DNA from: JAMXLO01 sp963791495
GTDB lineage: Bacteria > Pseudomonadota > Alphaproteobacteria > Acetobacterales > Acetobacteraceae
Assembly: GCA_963791495.1 (NCBI GenBank)
Contig: CAWBST010000014.1
Span: 1 to 64,000 of the forward strand
Length of the DNA stretch: 64,000 nucleotides
Direction: 5' to 3'
A model generated the notes under the pieces. It did not search any database and was not told the origin of the DNA. It saw only the letters and a program-made list of their open reading frames with translations. Made by a program: the position numbers and the translations under genes. How positions within the stretch are numbered: the first letter of the stretch is position 1; each line of letters starts with the position of its first letter. Shown in pieces: positions 43,034 through 52,339 of this stretch.

Positions 43034-44369
43034 GATGGCCGAGCCGCTTGACCTCCTCGCAGACCTGATAGCGCGCGCCCGTGCGCGCCGGTGCGGATGC
43101 GGCTGACGCCGTTCTGGTCTCGGGCACGTCGCTTTCGGTGCAGCGGCGGCTGGGTGAGACCGAGCATGTCGAGCGCTCGGAAGGGCGCGACCTGGGGCTG
43201 CGCGTGTTCCTCGGTCAGCGGGCCGCCATGGTCTCCTCAAGCACTGTCGATCCGACCAGCTTCAGGGATCTGGCCGAGCGGGCAGTGGCGATGGCGCGGG
43301 TGGTGCCCGAGGATCCCTACGCAGGCCTCGCTGAAACCGCCGCGCCGCCGGAGCAGCTTGCGCTCGATCTCGTGGATCCGACGGAGCCCGACGACCGAAC
43401 AACTTGTCGCGCGGGCCGCCGCGGCCGAGGCGGCGGCGCTCGCCGTGCCGGGCATCAACAATTCGGAAGGTGCCGAGGCCGGGTTCAGCAGGATCCGAGG
43501 CATTCCTGGTCACCTCGGCCGGCTTTGCCGGCAGCACGGCGCGAACCAGCCATTCGGTCTCGGCCACGGCGCTGGCCGGCGCTGGAACCGCCATGCAGCG
43601 CGACTACGACTATCATTCTACCGTCTACCTGGCCGACCTGGACGATCCGGCGGCGATCGGCCGCAGCGCCGGCGAACGTGCCATCGCCAGGCTCAACCCG
43701 ACGCGGCCTGCCACGGCGAGAGTTCCCGTCGTGTACGACCCGCGCGTCGCCGGTGGCCTGCTCGGCCACCTGGCGGGAGCGATCAACGGGGCCTCGGTGG
43801 CGCGCGGGACCTCGTTCCTGAAGGACAAGATGGGGCAGCGCGTGTTCGCCGCCGGGATCGCGGTGCATGACGACCCGCGCCGCGTCCGCGGCCTGCGCTC
43901 CCGCGTGTTCGATGGCGAGGGCACGCCGACCGCTGTGCGCGCCCTGATCGACGATGGCGTGCTGACGACCTGGTTGCTGGACAGCCGCTCGGCCCGCCAG
44001 CTTGGCCTGCGCTCCACCGGAAGTGCGGCGCGCGGCACCGGCGGACCGCCGTCGCCATCGCCAAGCAACCTCTACCTCGCGGCCGGCCGCCTGACACCGG
44101 CGGAACTGATGGCCGATATCAAGCTCGGCCTCTATGTCACCGAGCTGATCGGCATGGGCGTGAACGGTGTCACCGGCGACTATAGCCGAGGTGCCGCCGG
44201 CTTCATGATCCGCGACGGGGCGCTGGCGGAACCGGTCGCCGAGATCACCATCGCGGGCAATCTGCTGGAGATGTTCGCGCATCTGACGCCAGCCAACGAC
44301 CTCCGCTTCCGCCGCGGCACCGATGCGCCGACGGTCCGGGTGGATGGGATGACACTGGCTGGCGCCTGA
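43034..44369 (+). pseudogene. pmbA: TldD/PmbA-family metallopeptidase, three frameshifts
   Basis: A PmbA (TldE) homologue, partner of TldD in a complex that trims small peptides and cleaves CcdA-like antitoxins. It starts 'MAEPLDLLADLIARARA' and breaks at about 43088. It resumes with 'GADAADAVLVSGTSLSVQRR' and 'DLGLRVFLGQRAAMVSSSTV', and breaks again near 43395 ('QLVARAAAAEAAALAVPGIN') and near 43490. The C-terminal half 'AFLVTSAGFAGSTARTSHSV' ... 'GGLLGHLAGAINGASVARGT' ... 'GVNGVTGDYSRGAAGFMIRD' is then intact to 44369. No tldD gene is in the window. Confidence 0.85.
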
Positions 44370-44420
44370 GCGCCAAGATCACCATATTGCATGTGTCAAC
44401 CAACAGGCGAGATAAACGCC

Positions 44421-45350
44421 ATGCGTCGAACATCCACTTTGCTTGCCGCCGTCGCCGCGCTGAGCTTGGCGCTCGCGCCTGGGTTCGCTGATGCCCGTGC
44501 TGGCGGCGGCGGCTCAATGGGCAGCCGCGGCAGCATGACATGGTCGGCACCACCGACCACGCGCACCGCGCCAACGGCGGCCCAGCCGATGCAGCGCAGC
44601 ATGACGCCGAGCACTCCTTCGCCGGCCTTTGGCGGCGCCACGGCACCGGGGTCCGGCTTCGGTGCACGGTCCGGCTTCATGTCTGGCCTGATGGGCGGAC
44701 TGATCGGCGCCGGCATCGGTGGCTTGCTGTTCGGTCATGGCTTCTTCGGCGGGATGATGGGGTTTGGCGGCTTCCTGGGCTTCCTGCTCCAGATCGGTCT
44801 GATCGTGCTGGCGGCCAGCTGGTTGGTCCGCTGGTTCCGCCGTCGCCAATCGCCCGCGTTCGCTGGCGGACCGAACATCTTCGCCCGCGGCGGCACTCCC
44901 GAACCCGGCCCGATGGGAGGTTTCGCAGGACCGGCGGGCCCACCGCCGATCCAGATCGGGGAACAGGACTACAAGGCATTCGAACAACTGCTGCAGAACA
45001 TCCAGGCCGCATGGAGCCGGCACGACCTGAACACACTGCGTTCGATGGTGACACCCGAGATGTTGAGCTACTTCAACGAGCAGCTTGCCGACCAGGCGAG
45101 CCATGGCGCGCGGAACGAGGTTTCCGACGTGCGCCTGCTGCAGGGTGACCTGGCGCAGGCGTGGCGCGAGGGAGGCCGCGAATACGCCTCGGTGGCGATG
45201 CGGTTCTCGATGATCGACGTGACGCGCGATGCCTCCGGCCGCGTCATCGACGGCAGCCTGCTGGAGCATGTCACGGCGACAGAGCTGTGGACCTTCGTGC
45301 GGTCATCCGGCGGCCAGTGGATCCTGTCGGCGATTCAGCAGGCGCGATAA
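44421..45350 (+). CDS. Tim44-like domain protein, membrane-anchored
   Basis: A 309-residue protein with a signal peptide (about 1-26, cleavage after ADARA). A Gly/Ser/Thr/Pro-rich segment is followed by a Gly/Met/Phe-rich hydrophobic hairpin ('MSGLMGGLIGAGIGGLLFGH', 'GFLLQIGLIVLAASWLVRWF'). The C-terminal Tim44-like domain is 'AFEQLLQNIQAAWSRHDLNT' ... 'MVTPEMLSYFNEQLADQA'. This is the usual alphaproteobacterial TimA-like layout; its task is not firmly known, with a role in membrane protein or cytochrome assembly suspected. A 14-bp hairpin terminator follows. Confidence 0.85.
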   Translation: MRRTSTLLAAVAALSLALAPGFADARAGGGGSMGSRGSMTWSAPPTTRTAPTAAQPMQRSMTPSTPSPAFGGATAPGSGFGARSGFMSGLMGGLIGAGIGGLLFGHGFFGGMMGFGGFLGFLLQIGLIVLAASWLVRWFRRRQSPAFAGGPNIFARGGTPEPGPMGGFAGPAGPPPIQIGEQDYKAFEQLLQNIQAAWSRHDLNTLRSMVTPEMLSYFNEQLADQASHGARNEVSDVRLLQGDLAQAWREGGREYASVAMRFSMIDVTRDASGRVIDGSLLEHVTATELWTFVRSSGGQWILSAIQQAR

Positions 45351-45377
45351 ACGCTGTTATTTTGTGGCTGGGATGGA

Positions 45378-45410
45378 CCCGGCCACCTGCTTGGCGAGCA
45401 GGTGGCCGGG
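45378..45410. terminator. Perfect 14-bp hairpin after the Tim44-like gene
   Basis: CCCGGCCACCTGCT (45378-45391) and AGCAGGTGGCCGGG (45397-45410) pair perfectly around the 5-base loop TGGCG. It lies 27 bp after the Tim44-like stop and 65 bp before the MetY fusion gene, so it most likely separates their transcripts. There is no T-run behind it. Confidence 0.7.
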
Positions 45411-45474
45411 CAAACCTGTCCGTACGCCTTGGTGCTGGATGTTCTGGTGATGGATCCCGAGGGGAGTTGAGCAG

Positions 45475-47289
45475 ATGACCGCAATCGATCCTATTCCCTA
45501 TTCCGACGCGAAGATCCGCCGCATCCTCTCGACGGTCCGCACCATCGCGATGGTCGGTGCCTCGTCCAACTGGAACCGGCCCAGCTACTTCGTGATGAAG
45601 TACCTGCAGAACAAAGGCTACCGCGTCATTCCAGTGAACCCCGGCACCGCCGGGCAGGAACAGCTCGGCGAAAAGATCTACGCCAGCCTGCGCGACATCC
45701 CCGACAAGATCGACATGGTCGATGTTTTCCGCGCCTCGGATCAGGCCGGCCCGGTGGTCGACGATGCAATTGCGATCGGCGCCAAGGTCGTGTGGATGCA
45801 GCTTGGCATCCGCAATGACGAAGCTGCGGCACGCGCCGAGGCTGCGGGCATCGAAGTGATCATGAACCGCTGTCCGAAGATCGAGTTCGGCCGCCTCGGT
45901 GGCGAGCTGTCATGGAGCGGCGTCAACTCGGGCATAATCCGCAATCACGCACCTGAGGCGCCCACAGAACGCAGGACGAAACCGCGGGCGCTGCCGTCGG
46001 CCAATGTCAGCTATGGTTTCGAGACGCGCGCCATTCACGCCGGCGCCGCGCCGGATCCCACCACGGGCGCACGCATCACACCGATCTTCCAGACCGCGGC
46101 TTATGTGTTCGACGATGTCGATCATGCCGCATCGCTCTTCAACCTGCACAATTTTGGCTACATCTACGCACGCCTCACCAACCCGACCGTCGCGGTGATG
46201 GAGGAGCGCATTGCCAGCCTGGAGGGCGGACGCGCCGCGTGCGCCGCTGCGTCGGGCCATGCCGCGCAGTTCCTGATCTTCGCCACCATGATGGAACAGG
46301 GCGACGAGTTCGTCGCGTCACGCAATCTCTACGGCGGCTCGCTGACCCAGTTCGGCCTGTCGTTCAAGAAGCTTGGCTGGACCTGCCACTTTGTCGATCC
46401 GCATGATCCGGAGAACTTCCGTCGCGCGCTGACGCCGCGCTGCAAGGCGATCTTCCTCGAAAGCCTCGCCAATCCCGGCGGCATCGTCGTCGATCTGGAA
46501 GCGGTGGCGAAGATCGCGCACGAGGCGGGCATTCCGCTGATCGTCGACAACACCCTGGCGACGCCGTTCCTCTGCCGGCCGATCGAATGGGGCGCCGACC
46601 TTGTCGTGCACTCGACCACGAAGTTCCTCGATGGCCATGGCAATTCCCTGGGCGGCGTGGTGGTGGAGAGCGGCAGGTTCGACTGGTCGCAGGGAGGAAA
46701 GTTCCCGGCGCTGACGGAGCCGGAGCCCGCTTATCATGGGCTGCGCTTCTACGAGAACTTCGGCGACTTCGCCTTCACCACCAAGGCGCGCGCGGTGGCG
46801 TTGCGTGACTACGGCCCGACGCTGGCGCCGATGAATGCGTTCCTGACGATCACCGGCATCGAGACGCTGCACGTTCGCATGGAGCGCCATGTCGCCAATG
46901 CGCAGAAGGTGGCGGAGTATTTGGAACGCCATCCGGGCGTGGCATGGGTCACCTATGCCGGACTTGAGTCGAGCCCCTACAGGAAGTTGGCGCGCAAGTA
47001 TTTGCCGCGCGGGGCGGGCGCGGTGTTCACCTTCGGTGTACGCGGCGGCTACGACGCCGGCGTGAAACTGGTGGAGAACGTGCGGCTGTTCTCGCACCTC
47101 GCCAACATCGGCGACACGCGCAGCCTGATCCTGCACCCTGCTTCGACAACGCACCGGCAGCTCACAGACGAGCAGCGGATTGCGGCCGGCGCGGGACCGG
47201 ACACGATCCGCCTGTCGATCGGCCTGGAGACTGCGGACGATATCATCGCAGATCTCGACCAGGCGCTGGAAGCAGCGGCGGCGCACTGA
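45475..47289 (+). CDS. Fusion of CoA-binding (YccU-like) domain and O-acetylhomoserine sulfhydrylase (MetY)
   Basis: A single 604-residue frame. Residues 1 to about 145 form a Rossmann-type CoA-binding domain ('TIAMVGASSNWNRPSYFVMK', 'GYRVIPVNPGTAGQEQLGEK', 'VVWMQLGIRNDEAAARAEAA'). From about 178 ('YGFETRAIHAGAAPDPTTGA') it is a complete Cys/Met-metabolism PLP enzyme with the PLP lysine K383 in 'HSTTKFLDGHGNSLGG'. MetY makes homocysteine (or methionine) from O-acetylhomoserine and sulfide. In many alphaproteobacteria these are two neighbouring genes; here the linker 'NHAPEAPTERRTKPRAL' joins them in frame. The CoA-binding part may sense acyl-CoA status; that is inference. Confidence 0.9.
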   Translation: MTAIDPIPYSDAKIRRILSTVRTIAMVGASSNWNRPSYFVMKYLQNKGYRVIPVNPGTAGQEQLGEKIYASLRDIPDKIDMVDVFRASDQAGPVVDDAIAIGAKVVWMQLGIRNDEAAARAEAAGIEVIMNRCPKIEFGRLGGELSWSGVNSGIIRNHAPEAPTERRTKPRALPSANVSYGFETRAIHAGAAPDPTTGARITPIFQTAAYVFDDVDHAASLFNLHNFGYIYARLTNPTVAVMEERIASLEGGRAACAAASGHAAQFLIFATMMEQGDEFVASRNLYGGSLTQFGLSFKKLGWTCHFVDPHDPENFRRALTPRCKAIFLESLANPGGIVVDLEAVAKIAHEAGIPLIVDNTLATPFLCRPIEWGADLVVHSTTKFLDGHGNSLGGVVVESGRFDWSQGGKFPALTEPEPAYHGLRFYENFGDFAFTTKARAVALRDYGPTLAPMNAFLTITGIETLHVRMERHVANAQKVAEYLERHPGVAWVTYAGLESSPYRKLARKYLPRGAGAVFTFGVRGGYDAGVKLVENVRLFSHLANIGDTRSLILHPASTTHRQLTDEQRIAAGAGPDTIRLSIGLETADDIIADLDQALEAAAAH

Positions 47290-47767
47290 GGCCGATGGAA
47301 GCGCGGCACTTGCGCAAGGCGGCCACGAGCGGCGTCATCTTCTCGCGTGTCAACAGGATGCCGAACTGCGTGTCCGGTGTTCTGATGACGATTTCGTCTG
47401 CAGATGACAAAAGGTTGTCGAACGGCTGATCTGGTACGATCATCAATGCGGAGCGTCCAGCGATCGCCGCAATATTTGGCGTGCCATCGCCATCGTCGAG
47501 CCAGACGTTCCCGATCCGCATTGCTGCGGTCGTGGACTGATCGGCTGCAAACCTCCAACGAGGCTGCGCCGCCATGATGTGCGCTGGCAGGCTGTGGTCC
47601 CATACGAACGCAAATCGCCCCGCATTGTTCTCGATCGTCAGGGTGCACGCTTGAGCGCTCTGATCGCTGTGCGATGTGACGCTGCCGCCATCCGTATGCC
47701 ACCACACTGTGTCGGCGACAGGCGTGACCAACAGGCCTGACAGGAAAATCGACAGTCTGAGCATCAA
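47243..47767 (-). CDS. Exported protein of unknown function
   Basis: A 174-residue ORF with a plausible signal peptide ('MMLRLSIFLSGLLVTPVADT'), then a beta-rich domain ('SAQACTLTIENNAGRFAFVW', 'VWLDDGDGTPNIAAIAGRSA', 'FGILLTREKMTPLVAALRKC'). One cysteine near the start of the mature part and one near the end could form a disulfide. Its 3' end overlaps the MetY gene by 47 bp tail to tail. No family was recognised. Confidence 0.65.
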   Translation of the reverse strand: MMLRLSIFLSGLLVTPVADTVWWHTDGGSVTSHSDQSAQACTLTIENNAGRFAFVWDHSLPAHIMAAQPRWRFAADQSTTAAMRIGNVWLDDGDGTPNIAAIAGRSALMIVPDQPFDNLLSSADEIVIRTPDTQFGILLTREKMTPLVAALRKCRASIGLSAPPLLPAPGRDLR

Positions 47768-47822
47768 AGCGAGAAGCTATTCGACACTTCGGTGTGGTGG
47801 AGTTCACGAATTAGCGAAAAGG

Positions 47823-48713
47823 CTACGCCACCACAACGGGGATGGCTGCCGGCGCATCGGTCACGGTGATCGGTGTCCGGCCCGCGGCGTCACCATCCGC
47901 CTGTACGGGCAAGGTTGTGTTATCGGTGAAGTCGATCTGCCGTGCCCTCACGTGACGCACGCCGGGTGCGCGGGCCAGCAGCCCGAGAGGCAATGCGGCG
48001 CCATACAGCAGAGTGGCGGCCGCGCCCGCGTGATCGAACAGCACGACGGAAAATCCCGGCTCCGCTGCGCAGGCGGCTGGTGCGAGCAGGAACCGGCCGC
48101 CGTAGAGGCGCCCCTTGCTGACGATGACGCTGGCGGCCTGCGTCTCCTCGCCATCCAGACGGAGGTGGATCGGCGTGAAGTGGTACAGGGCCAGCTCGCG
48201 CAGCGTCTGCACGACATAGGCGGTGCGACCGAGTGAGCGTTTCAGCAAGATGGGCAGACGGTGCACGACTTGCGCATCGAACCCGACGCCCAGCATCTGC
48301 ACGAACAGCCGCGATCCCTCGGCCGCACGCGCCACGCCGGGCCAGATCGGCCGCGTCCGCCCGAATGCCAGCGCCGCCGCCACCGCGCGCGGCTCGAAGG
48401 GAAGGCCGAGTTCGTGCGCCATCACGTTGGCGGAGCCGAGTGGGATCACGCCGAGCCGCGCCGAAGAGCCCAGCAAGCCGTTGGCGACCTCGGCGATCGT
48501 GCCATCACCGCCTGCGGCGACCACGAGCGAGGCCCCGCTGGAAGCCGCCTCGCGCGCGAGCGCCGCGGCGTGGCCTGGTCGATGGGTCTCGGTGAGCTCG
48601 ATGCGGATGCCGTTCGCCACCAGCACGTCGAGCACGCGCCACAGCAGGCTGGCGCGCCGCATGCCAGCAACGGGGTTGAAGATCACGATCATACGCGATT
48701 CGAATCGGGACAC
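47823..48713 (-). CDS. Diacylglycerol kinase-family lipid kinase
   Basis: A 296-residue DagK/YegS-type lipid kinase. The catalytic N-domain is 'MIVIFNPVAGMRRASLLWRV' and 'LVVAAGGDGTIAEVANGLLG' (GGDGT nucleotide loop), then 'RLGVIPLGSANVMAHELGLP'. The C-terminal beta-sandwich has 'VGFDAQVVHRLP' and 'IVSKGRLYGGRFLLAPAA'. It phosphorylates a diacylglycerol- or sphingoid-like lipid. It is transcribed divergently from the LpxH-like gene over a 157-bp AT-rich gap that should hold both promoters. Confidence 0.88.
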   Translation of the reverse strand: MSRFESRMIVIFNPVAGMRRASLLWRVLDVLVANGIRIELTETHRPGHAAALAREAASSGASLVVAAGGDGTIAEVANGLLGSSARLGVIPLGSANVMAHELGLPFEPRAVAAALAFGRTRPIWPGVARAAEGSRLFVQMLGVGFDAQVVHRLPILLKRSLGRTAYVVQTLRELALYHFTPIHLRLDGEETQAASVIVSKGRLYGGRFLLAPAACAAEPGFSVVLFDHAGAAATLLYGAALPLGLLARAPGVRHVRARQIDFTDNTTLPVQADGDAAGRTPITVTDAPAAIPVVVA

Positions 48714-48870
48714 CGTCAGCGCGAAGTTGCATACCTGACACGTTCTGGGTTGCAGAATAATGACAATACGGTTTCTGAGGAATGACTTTCAGTCTGGTCA
48801 GTAATGTTTGGTTTTGTAACGCAAACTTAACTTTATCCACAAGGATTCGCAGGTATTCCATGCAACCTGC

Positions 48871-49701
48871 ATGAACGCCCCCATCGTTCCCGGCACGCGA
48901 CCTCTCTACCGGAGCGTGTTCGTTTCGGATACACATCTAGGCACGCGCGGCGCGCGTTGCGACTTCCTCGCCGATTTCCTGCGCCGCACGAGCTGCCAGC
49001 ACCTGTTCCTCGTCGGCGACATCTTCGACGGCTGGCGACTGCGCAAGTCGTGGTACTGGGACGAGTACCATGACGAGGTGCTGCGGCAGATCCTGCGCTA
49101 TGCGCGCGGCGGCACCGAGGTCACCTACATTCCCGGCAACCACGACGAAATGTTCCGTGCCTGGCTGGATCCTTTCATTCCCGGTGGTTTGGAGATCGCC
49201 GGCATCCGGCTGCGCTCGGAGGTCGAGCACGTCACCGCGGCGGGCAAGCGCCTTCTGGTCATGCACGGCGACGAGTTCGACAGCGTCGTGCGCTATGCGA
49301 AGTTCCTCGCACTGCTGGGCGACTCGGCTTACACCGCCGCGCTGACTATCAATCGCTGGTTCAACGTCGTGCGCCGCCGGCTGGGCTATCCCTACTGGTC
49401 GCTTTCGGTGTGGCTGAAGCGCCAGGTGAAGGAGGCAGTCAAAGCGGTCGATCGGTTCGAGACCGCGCTCGCCAACGAGGCGCGCCGGCGCGGCTTCGAC
49501 GGCGTGGTGTGCGGCCATATCCACCACGCCGAGATGCGCGAGGTGCAGGGCGTGCTGTATCTCAACGACGGCGACTGGGTGGAGAGCTGCACCGCACTTG
49601 TCGAGCATCATGACGGACGCCTGGAACTGATCGACTGGGCGGCCGTCAACCAACTGTCCTTCTTCGCGCCGCGCGGAACCGCGGTGCGCGAAGCTGTCTG
49701 A
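48871..49701 (+). CDS. LpxH-like UDP-2,3-diacylglucosamine diphosphatase/metallophosphoesterase
   Basis: A 276-residue calcineurin-like phosphoesterase of the COG2908 group. Metal-site motifs appear in order: 'VFVSDTHLGTRGARCDFLAD', 'LFLVGDIFDGWRLRKSW', 'TYIPGNHDEMF', 'LLVMHGDEFDSVVRYAKF' and 'VVCGHIHHAEMREV'. True LpxH makes lipid X in lipid A synthesis; this longer form could also act on other pyrophosphate lipids. The GT4 gene follows 37 bp later, so the two may work on the same glycolipid. Confidence 0.85.
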   Translation: MNAPIVPGTRPLYRSVFVSDTHLGTRGARCDFLADFLRRTSCQHLFLVGDIFDGWRLRKSWYWDEYHDEVLRQILRYARGGTEVTYIPGNHDEMFRAWLDPFIPGGLEIAGIRLRSEVEHVTAAGKRLLVMHGDEFDSVVRYAKFLALLGDSAYTAALTINRWFNVVRRRLGYPYWSLSVWLKRQVKEAVKAVDRFETALANEARRRGFDGVVCGHIHHAEMREVQGVLYLNDGDWVESCTALVEHHDGRLELIDWAAVNQLSFFAPRGTAVREAV

Positions 49702-49738
49702 CGCGATCGCCCTCGAAGCGCTGGCCTGCTGCGACGCG

Positions 49739-50800
49739 ATGCTGCCTCCCGCGCCTTCGCACCGGATCATGATCGTTACCGACGCGTGGCTGCCGCAGGT
49801 GAACGGCGTGGTGCGCACGCTGACCACGGTGGTCGATGAGCTGCGTGCGATGGGTCACGTGGTGGAGGTGATCTCGCCGGATCGTTTCCGCACCATCCCA
49901 TGCCCGACCTACAGCGACATCCCTCTGGCGCTGCTGCCGCGACGGAGCCTGGTGCGCATGATCGAGGCGTTCAGGCCGGAGGCGCTGCACATCGCGACCG
50001 AGGGGCCGCTCGGGATGGCGGCGCGAAGCTGGGCGAAGCGCACAGGGTTTGGATTCACCACAGCGTTCCACACGCGGTTCGCCGAATACATCAAGGCGCG
50101 GACCGGCCTGCCGGTGCGGCCGGTGTATGCCTGGATGCGCCGGTTCCATAGCGCCGCGCAGGGCACGATGGTGGCGACACAGTCGCTGCGCGACGAGCTG
50201 ACGGCGCGGGGCTTTCGCAATATCTGCGCGTGGTCGCGCGGGGTGGATCTGGACGTGTTCAGGCCGGACCCGCGCGAAGACTGGGGGATGCCCGGACCCG
50301 TGTTCCTCTATGTCGGCCGGGTGGCGGTGGAGAAGAATATCGGCGCGTTTCTCGACCTCGATCTGCCGGGATCGAAGGTGGTGGTCGGCGGCGGACCGAT
50401 CCTGTCGCGACTGCGGCGCGAGTATCCGGACGTGCGGTTCACCGGCCGGCTCGATGCCGAGGCATTGGTGCGCGCCTATGCGGGAGCGGACGTGTTCGTG
50501 TTCCCCAGCCTGACGGACACGTTCGGCCTGGTGCTGCTGGAGGCGCTCGCCTGCGGCACGCCGGTCGCGGCGTTTCCGGTCACCGGGCCGATCGATGTTC
50601 TGGCGGATGCTCGCGGCAAGGTCGGTGCGGTCAATGCGGACCTGCGTGCGGCCGCGCTGGAGGCGCTGACGGCCGATCGGGCGGCATGCCGCGCCCATGC
50701 GGAGCGCTACTCGTGGCGCGCCTGCGCGGAGGTGTTCCTGTCGCATCTGGTGCCGCTGGCGGGCGCTTCGCGGGCTGATCTTCCGGTCCTGGGCCTATAG
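49739..50800 (+). CDS. GT4-family glycosyltransferase
   Basis: A 353-residue GT-B enzyme. The N-domain has 'IMIVTDAWLPQVNGVVRTLT' (glycine-rich acceptor loop) and 'PEALHIATEGPLGMAARSWA'. The C-domain donor site has 'FLYVGRVAVEKNIGAFLDLD' and the EX7E-type 'VFPSLTDTFGLVLLEALACG'. It resembles the mannosyl- and glycosyl-diacylglycerol transferases found in alphaproteobacteria; donor and acceptor are unknown. Together with the LpxH-like phosphatase and the lipid kinase next door it points to membrane-lipid modification. Confidence 0.85.
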   Translation: MLPPAPSHRIMIVTDAWLPQVNGVVRTLTTVVDELRAMGHVVEVISPDRFRTIPCPTYSDIPLALLPRRSLVRMIEAFRPEALHIATEGPLGMAARSWAKRTGFGFTTAFHTRFAEYIKARTGLPVRPVYAWMRRFHSAAQGTMVATQSLRDELTARGFRNICAWSRGVDLDVFRPDPREDWGMPGPVFLYVGRVAVEKNIGAFLDLDLPGSKVVVGGGPILSRLRREYPDVRFTGRLDAEALVRAYAGADVFVFPSLTDTFGLVLLEALACGTPVAAFPVTGPIDVLADARGKVGAVNADLRAAALEALTADRAACRAHAERYSWRACAEVFLSHLVPLAGASRADLPVLGL

Positions 50801-50854
50801 CTCACCATTGTCTCAAAGTGCCGTTTCGTGAGACGTTGTCTCAGAAACGGAGGT

Positions 50855-51548
50855 TTATGCTGGTTCCGCAGCGCCGTTGTGCCGGCGGCGGTCCAGCGCC
50901 AGCAGGATCGGGCTGGAGCCGTGGACGAGATCGTGGACCAGCTCGGGCTCTGGCGGGCCGAAGTCCAGCTTCGCCGGCAGTCCGCCCGCCGCGCGGATGC
51001 GCGCGGCACGTTCCGGGTACATCACGGCGTAGAGCTCGGCCTCGGTGACCACCGGGTCAAGCCCGGTGGCAAGGCACGGGTCGGGGGCGGCCGGCGGCGC
51101 GGGCTCCGGTTCGGGCGCGGGGACCGAGACGTCGCGGAACCAGTAGCCGGCGCGTTCCATCGCCGCGGGATGTGTTTCCGCCAGCTGCTTCTCGCGCGTC
51201 GCCTGCATGCGGAGAAGCGTGCGCAGCGCCGCGTCCGACTGGCGCGCCATGGACGCGGCCTGGGCGCGGCAGCGGCGCACCTCGGCGGGGTCGTTGGCGG
51301 AAGAGGCCTGCACTGCGGAGAGCGTCGGCGGCGTGGGCGTCCATGGCGACGATCCGCGTGGCCAGCCGAGCCTCGAAGGCGTCCATGGGGTGCAGGGCGA
51401 CGACGGCATCCATCGCGCGCCGCTCGCGCTTCGCACTGGCCTCGGGCGGCGTGTCGTCGGGTGGCGGCGGCAGCTGGGAGCAGAGGTAGGCGAAGGTTTC
51501 GCGGTAGTTGGAGCCGGAGATGTTGGGAGGGGGTGGTGTGGTTTGCAT
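50855..51548 (-). pseudogene. Conserved lineage-specific protein, frameshifted
   Basis: It starts 'MQTTPPPPNISGSNYRETFA' and runs 'RRAMDAVVALHPMDAFEARL' until about 51312, where the frame changes into 'ANDPAEVRRCRAQAASMARQ', 'REKQLAETHPAAMERAGYWF' and 'YAVMYPERAARIRAAGGLPA'. The joined protein (about 230 residues) is helical, Ala/Arg-rich, with a proline-rich middle, and reminds me of proteins often seen in Acetobacteraceae genomes near mobile DNA. Function unknown. The upstream DNA (51575-51640) is strikingly AT-rich, a likely promoter. Confidence 0.6.
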
Positions 51549-51677
51549 GAGATGACGCCGATGCTGGAGGAAAGGCGCGGATGTGGTAGTTAGTATATAT
51601 GATGTCAATAGTCTACATATATAACTACCGGCCAGGGCTGTTGCGGGACGCTGTCGCTTTCCAACGCGGGGAGGCGC

Positions 51678-51981
51678 TCAAAAGTTGATCGGCGACGCCG
51701 GGGTCACGTAGCCGACGACCTCTTTGAGAATGTCGAAGGCGCTCGCGTCGGTGGTGGCGGTCTCGCTCTTGGTGGTTCCGACCACGATGGTCACGCCGTT
51801 GGTCAGGTTGTAGGCGAAGCCGCCGCTGTACCCATCGATGCTGGGGTTCTGCACGATCCAGCCGTTGGCGACGACAAACCCAAAGGCGAAATAGAGATCG
51901 GCCTTGTTCCCGCCTTTGCCCACCGAGGTCGGAGCGATCTCACAGACAGAGGCCGAGGAGGAGCAAGAGCCTGGTGTTCAT
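51678..51981 (-). pseudogene. Serine hydrolase (beta-lactamase fold), internal deletion remnant
   Basis: An ATG at 51981 opens the signal-peptide-like MNTRLLLLLGLCL. After a frame change the sequence continues directly with the C-terminal end of a class C beta-lactamase-type protein: 'KADLYFAFGFVVANGWIVQN', 'PSIDGYSGGFAYNLTNGVTI' and 'AFDILKEVVGYVTPASPINF'. The whole catalytic part with SxxK and YxN is missing, so this is the trace of an internal deletion. The family is inferred from the tail only. Confidence 0.55.
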
Positions 51982-52039
51982 GATCGATCCAGGTTGAGGG
52001 AGTGAAGCAGGCTAAGTTGGCAGCGAGGCGCAACCGGCA

Positions 52040-52300
52040 ATGGCTCAGCGCGAAGTTGGTCTCAAGTTTGCTCAAGTGGGAGGGGGTGCCGTCAACAGTT
52101 ACGTCGCCGGCGGACTGCCCTGGAGCCAGGGCGATCTTACGAGATTGGGGGTATCAGCGACCGTCCGCTACACGCAGTCCGAGCCCCGTCCGACCATCAC
52201 AATCCGCCAGCATTTCGCATCAGACGGAAAAGCGCTGTCGGATCAACAGGCCGCCCTTGTTGCAGACGTTTGGTTTCCGGCAACGGGTGGCTTGTCCTAG
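52040..52300 (+). CDS. Hypothetical protein or fragment, unassigned
   Basis: An 86-codon open frame, 'MAQREVGLKFAQVGGGAVNS' ... 'SATVRYTQSEPRPTITIRQH' ... 'DQQAALVADVWFPATGGLS'. Alternating polar/hydrophobic residues suggest beta structure. It was not recognised and lies between two broken genes, so it may itself be the end of a lost gene or non-coding. Confidence 0.3.
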   Translation: MAQREVGLKFAQVGGGAVNSYVAGGLPWSQGDLTRLGVSATVRYTQSEPRPTITIRQHFASDGKALSDQQAALVADVWFPATGGLS

Positions 52301-52339
52301 CGAAGATGAAATTCGGCGATTCGCGTCGGTCGGCGAGCG

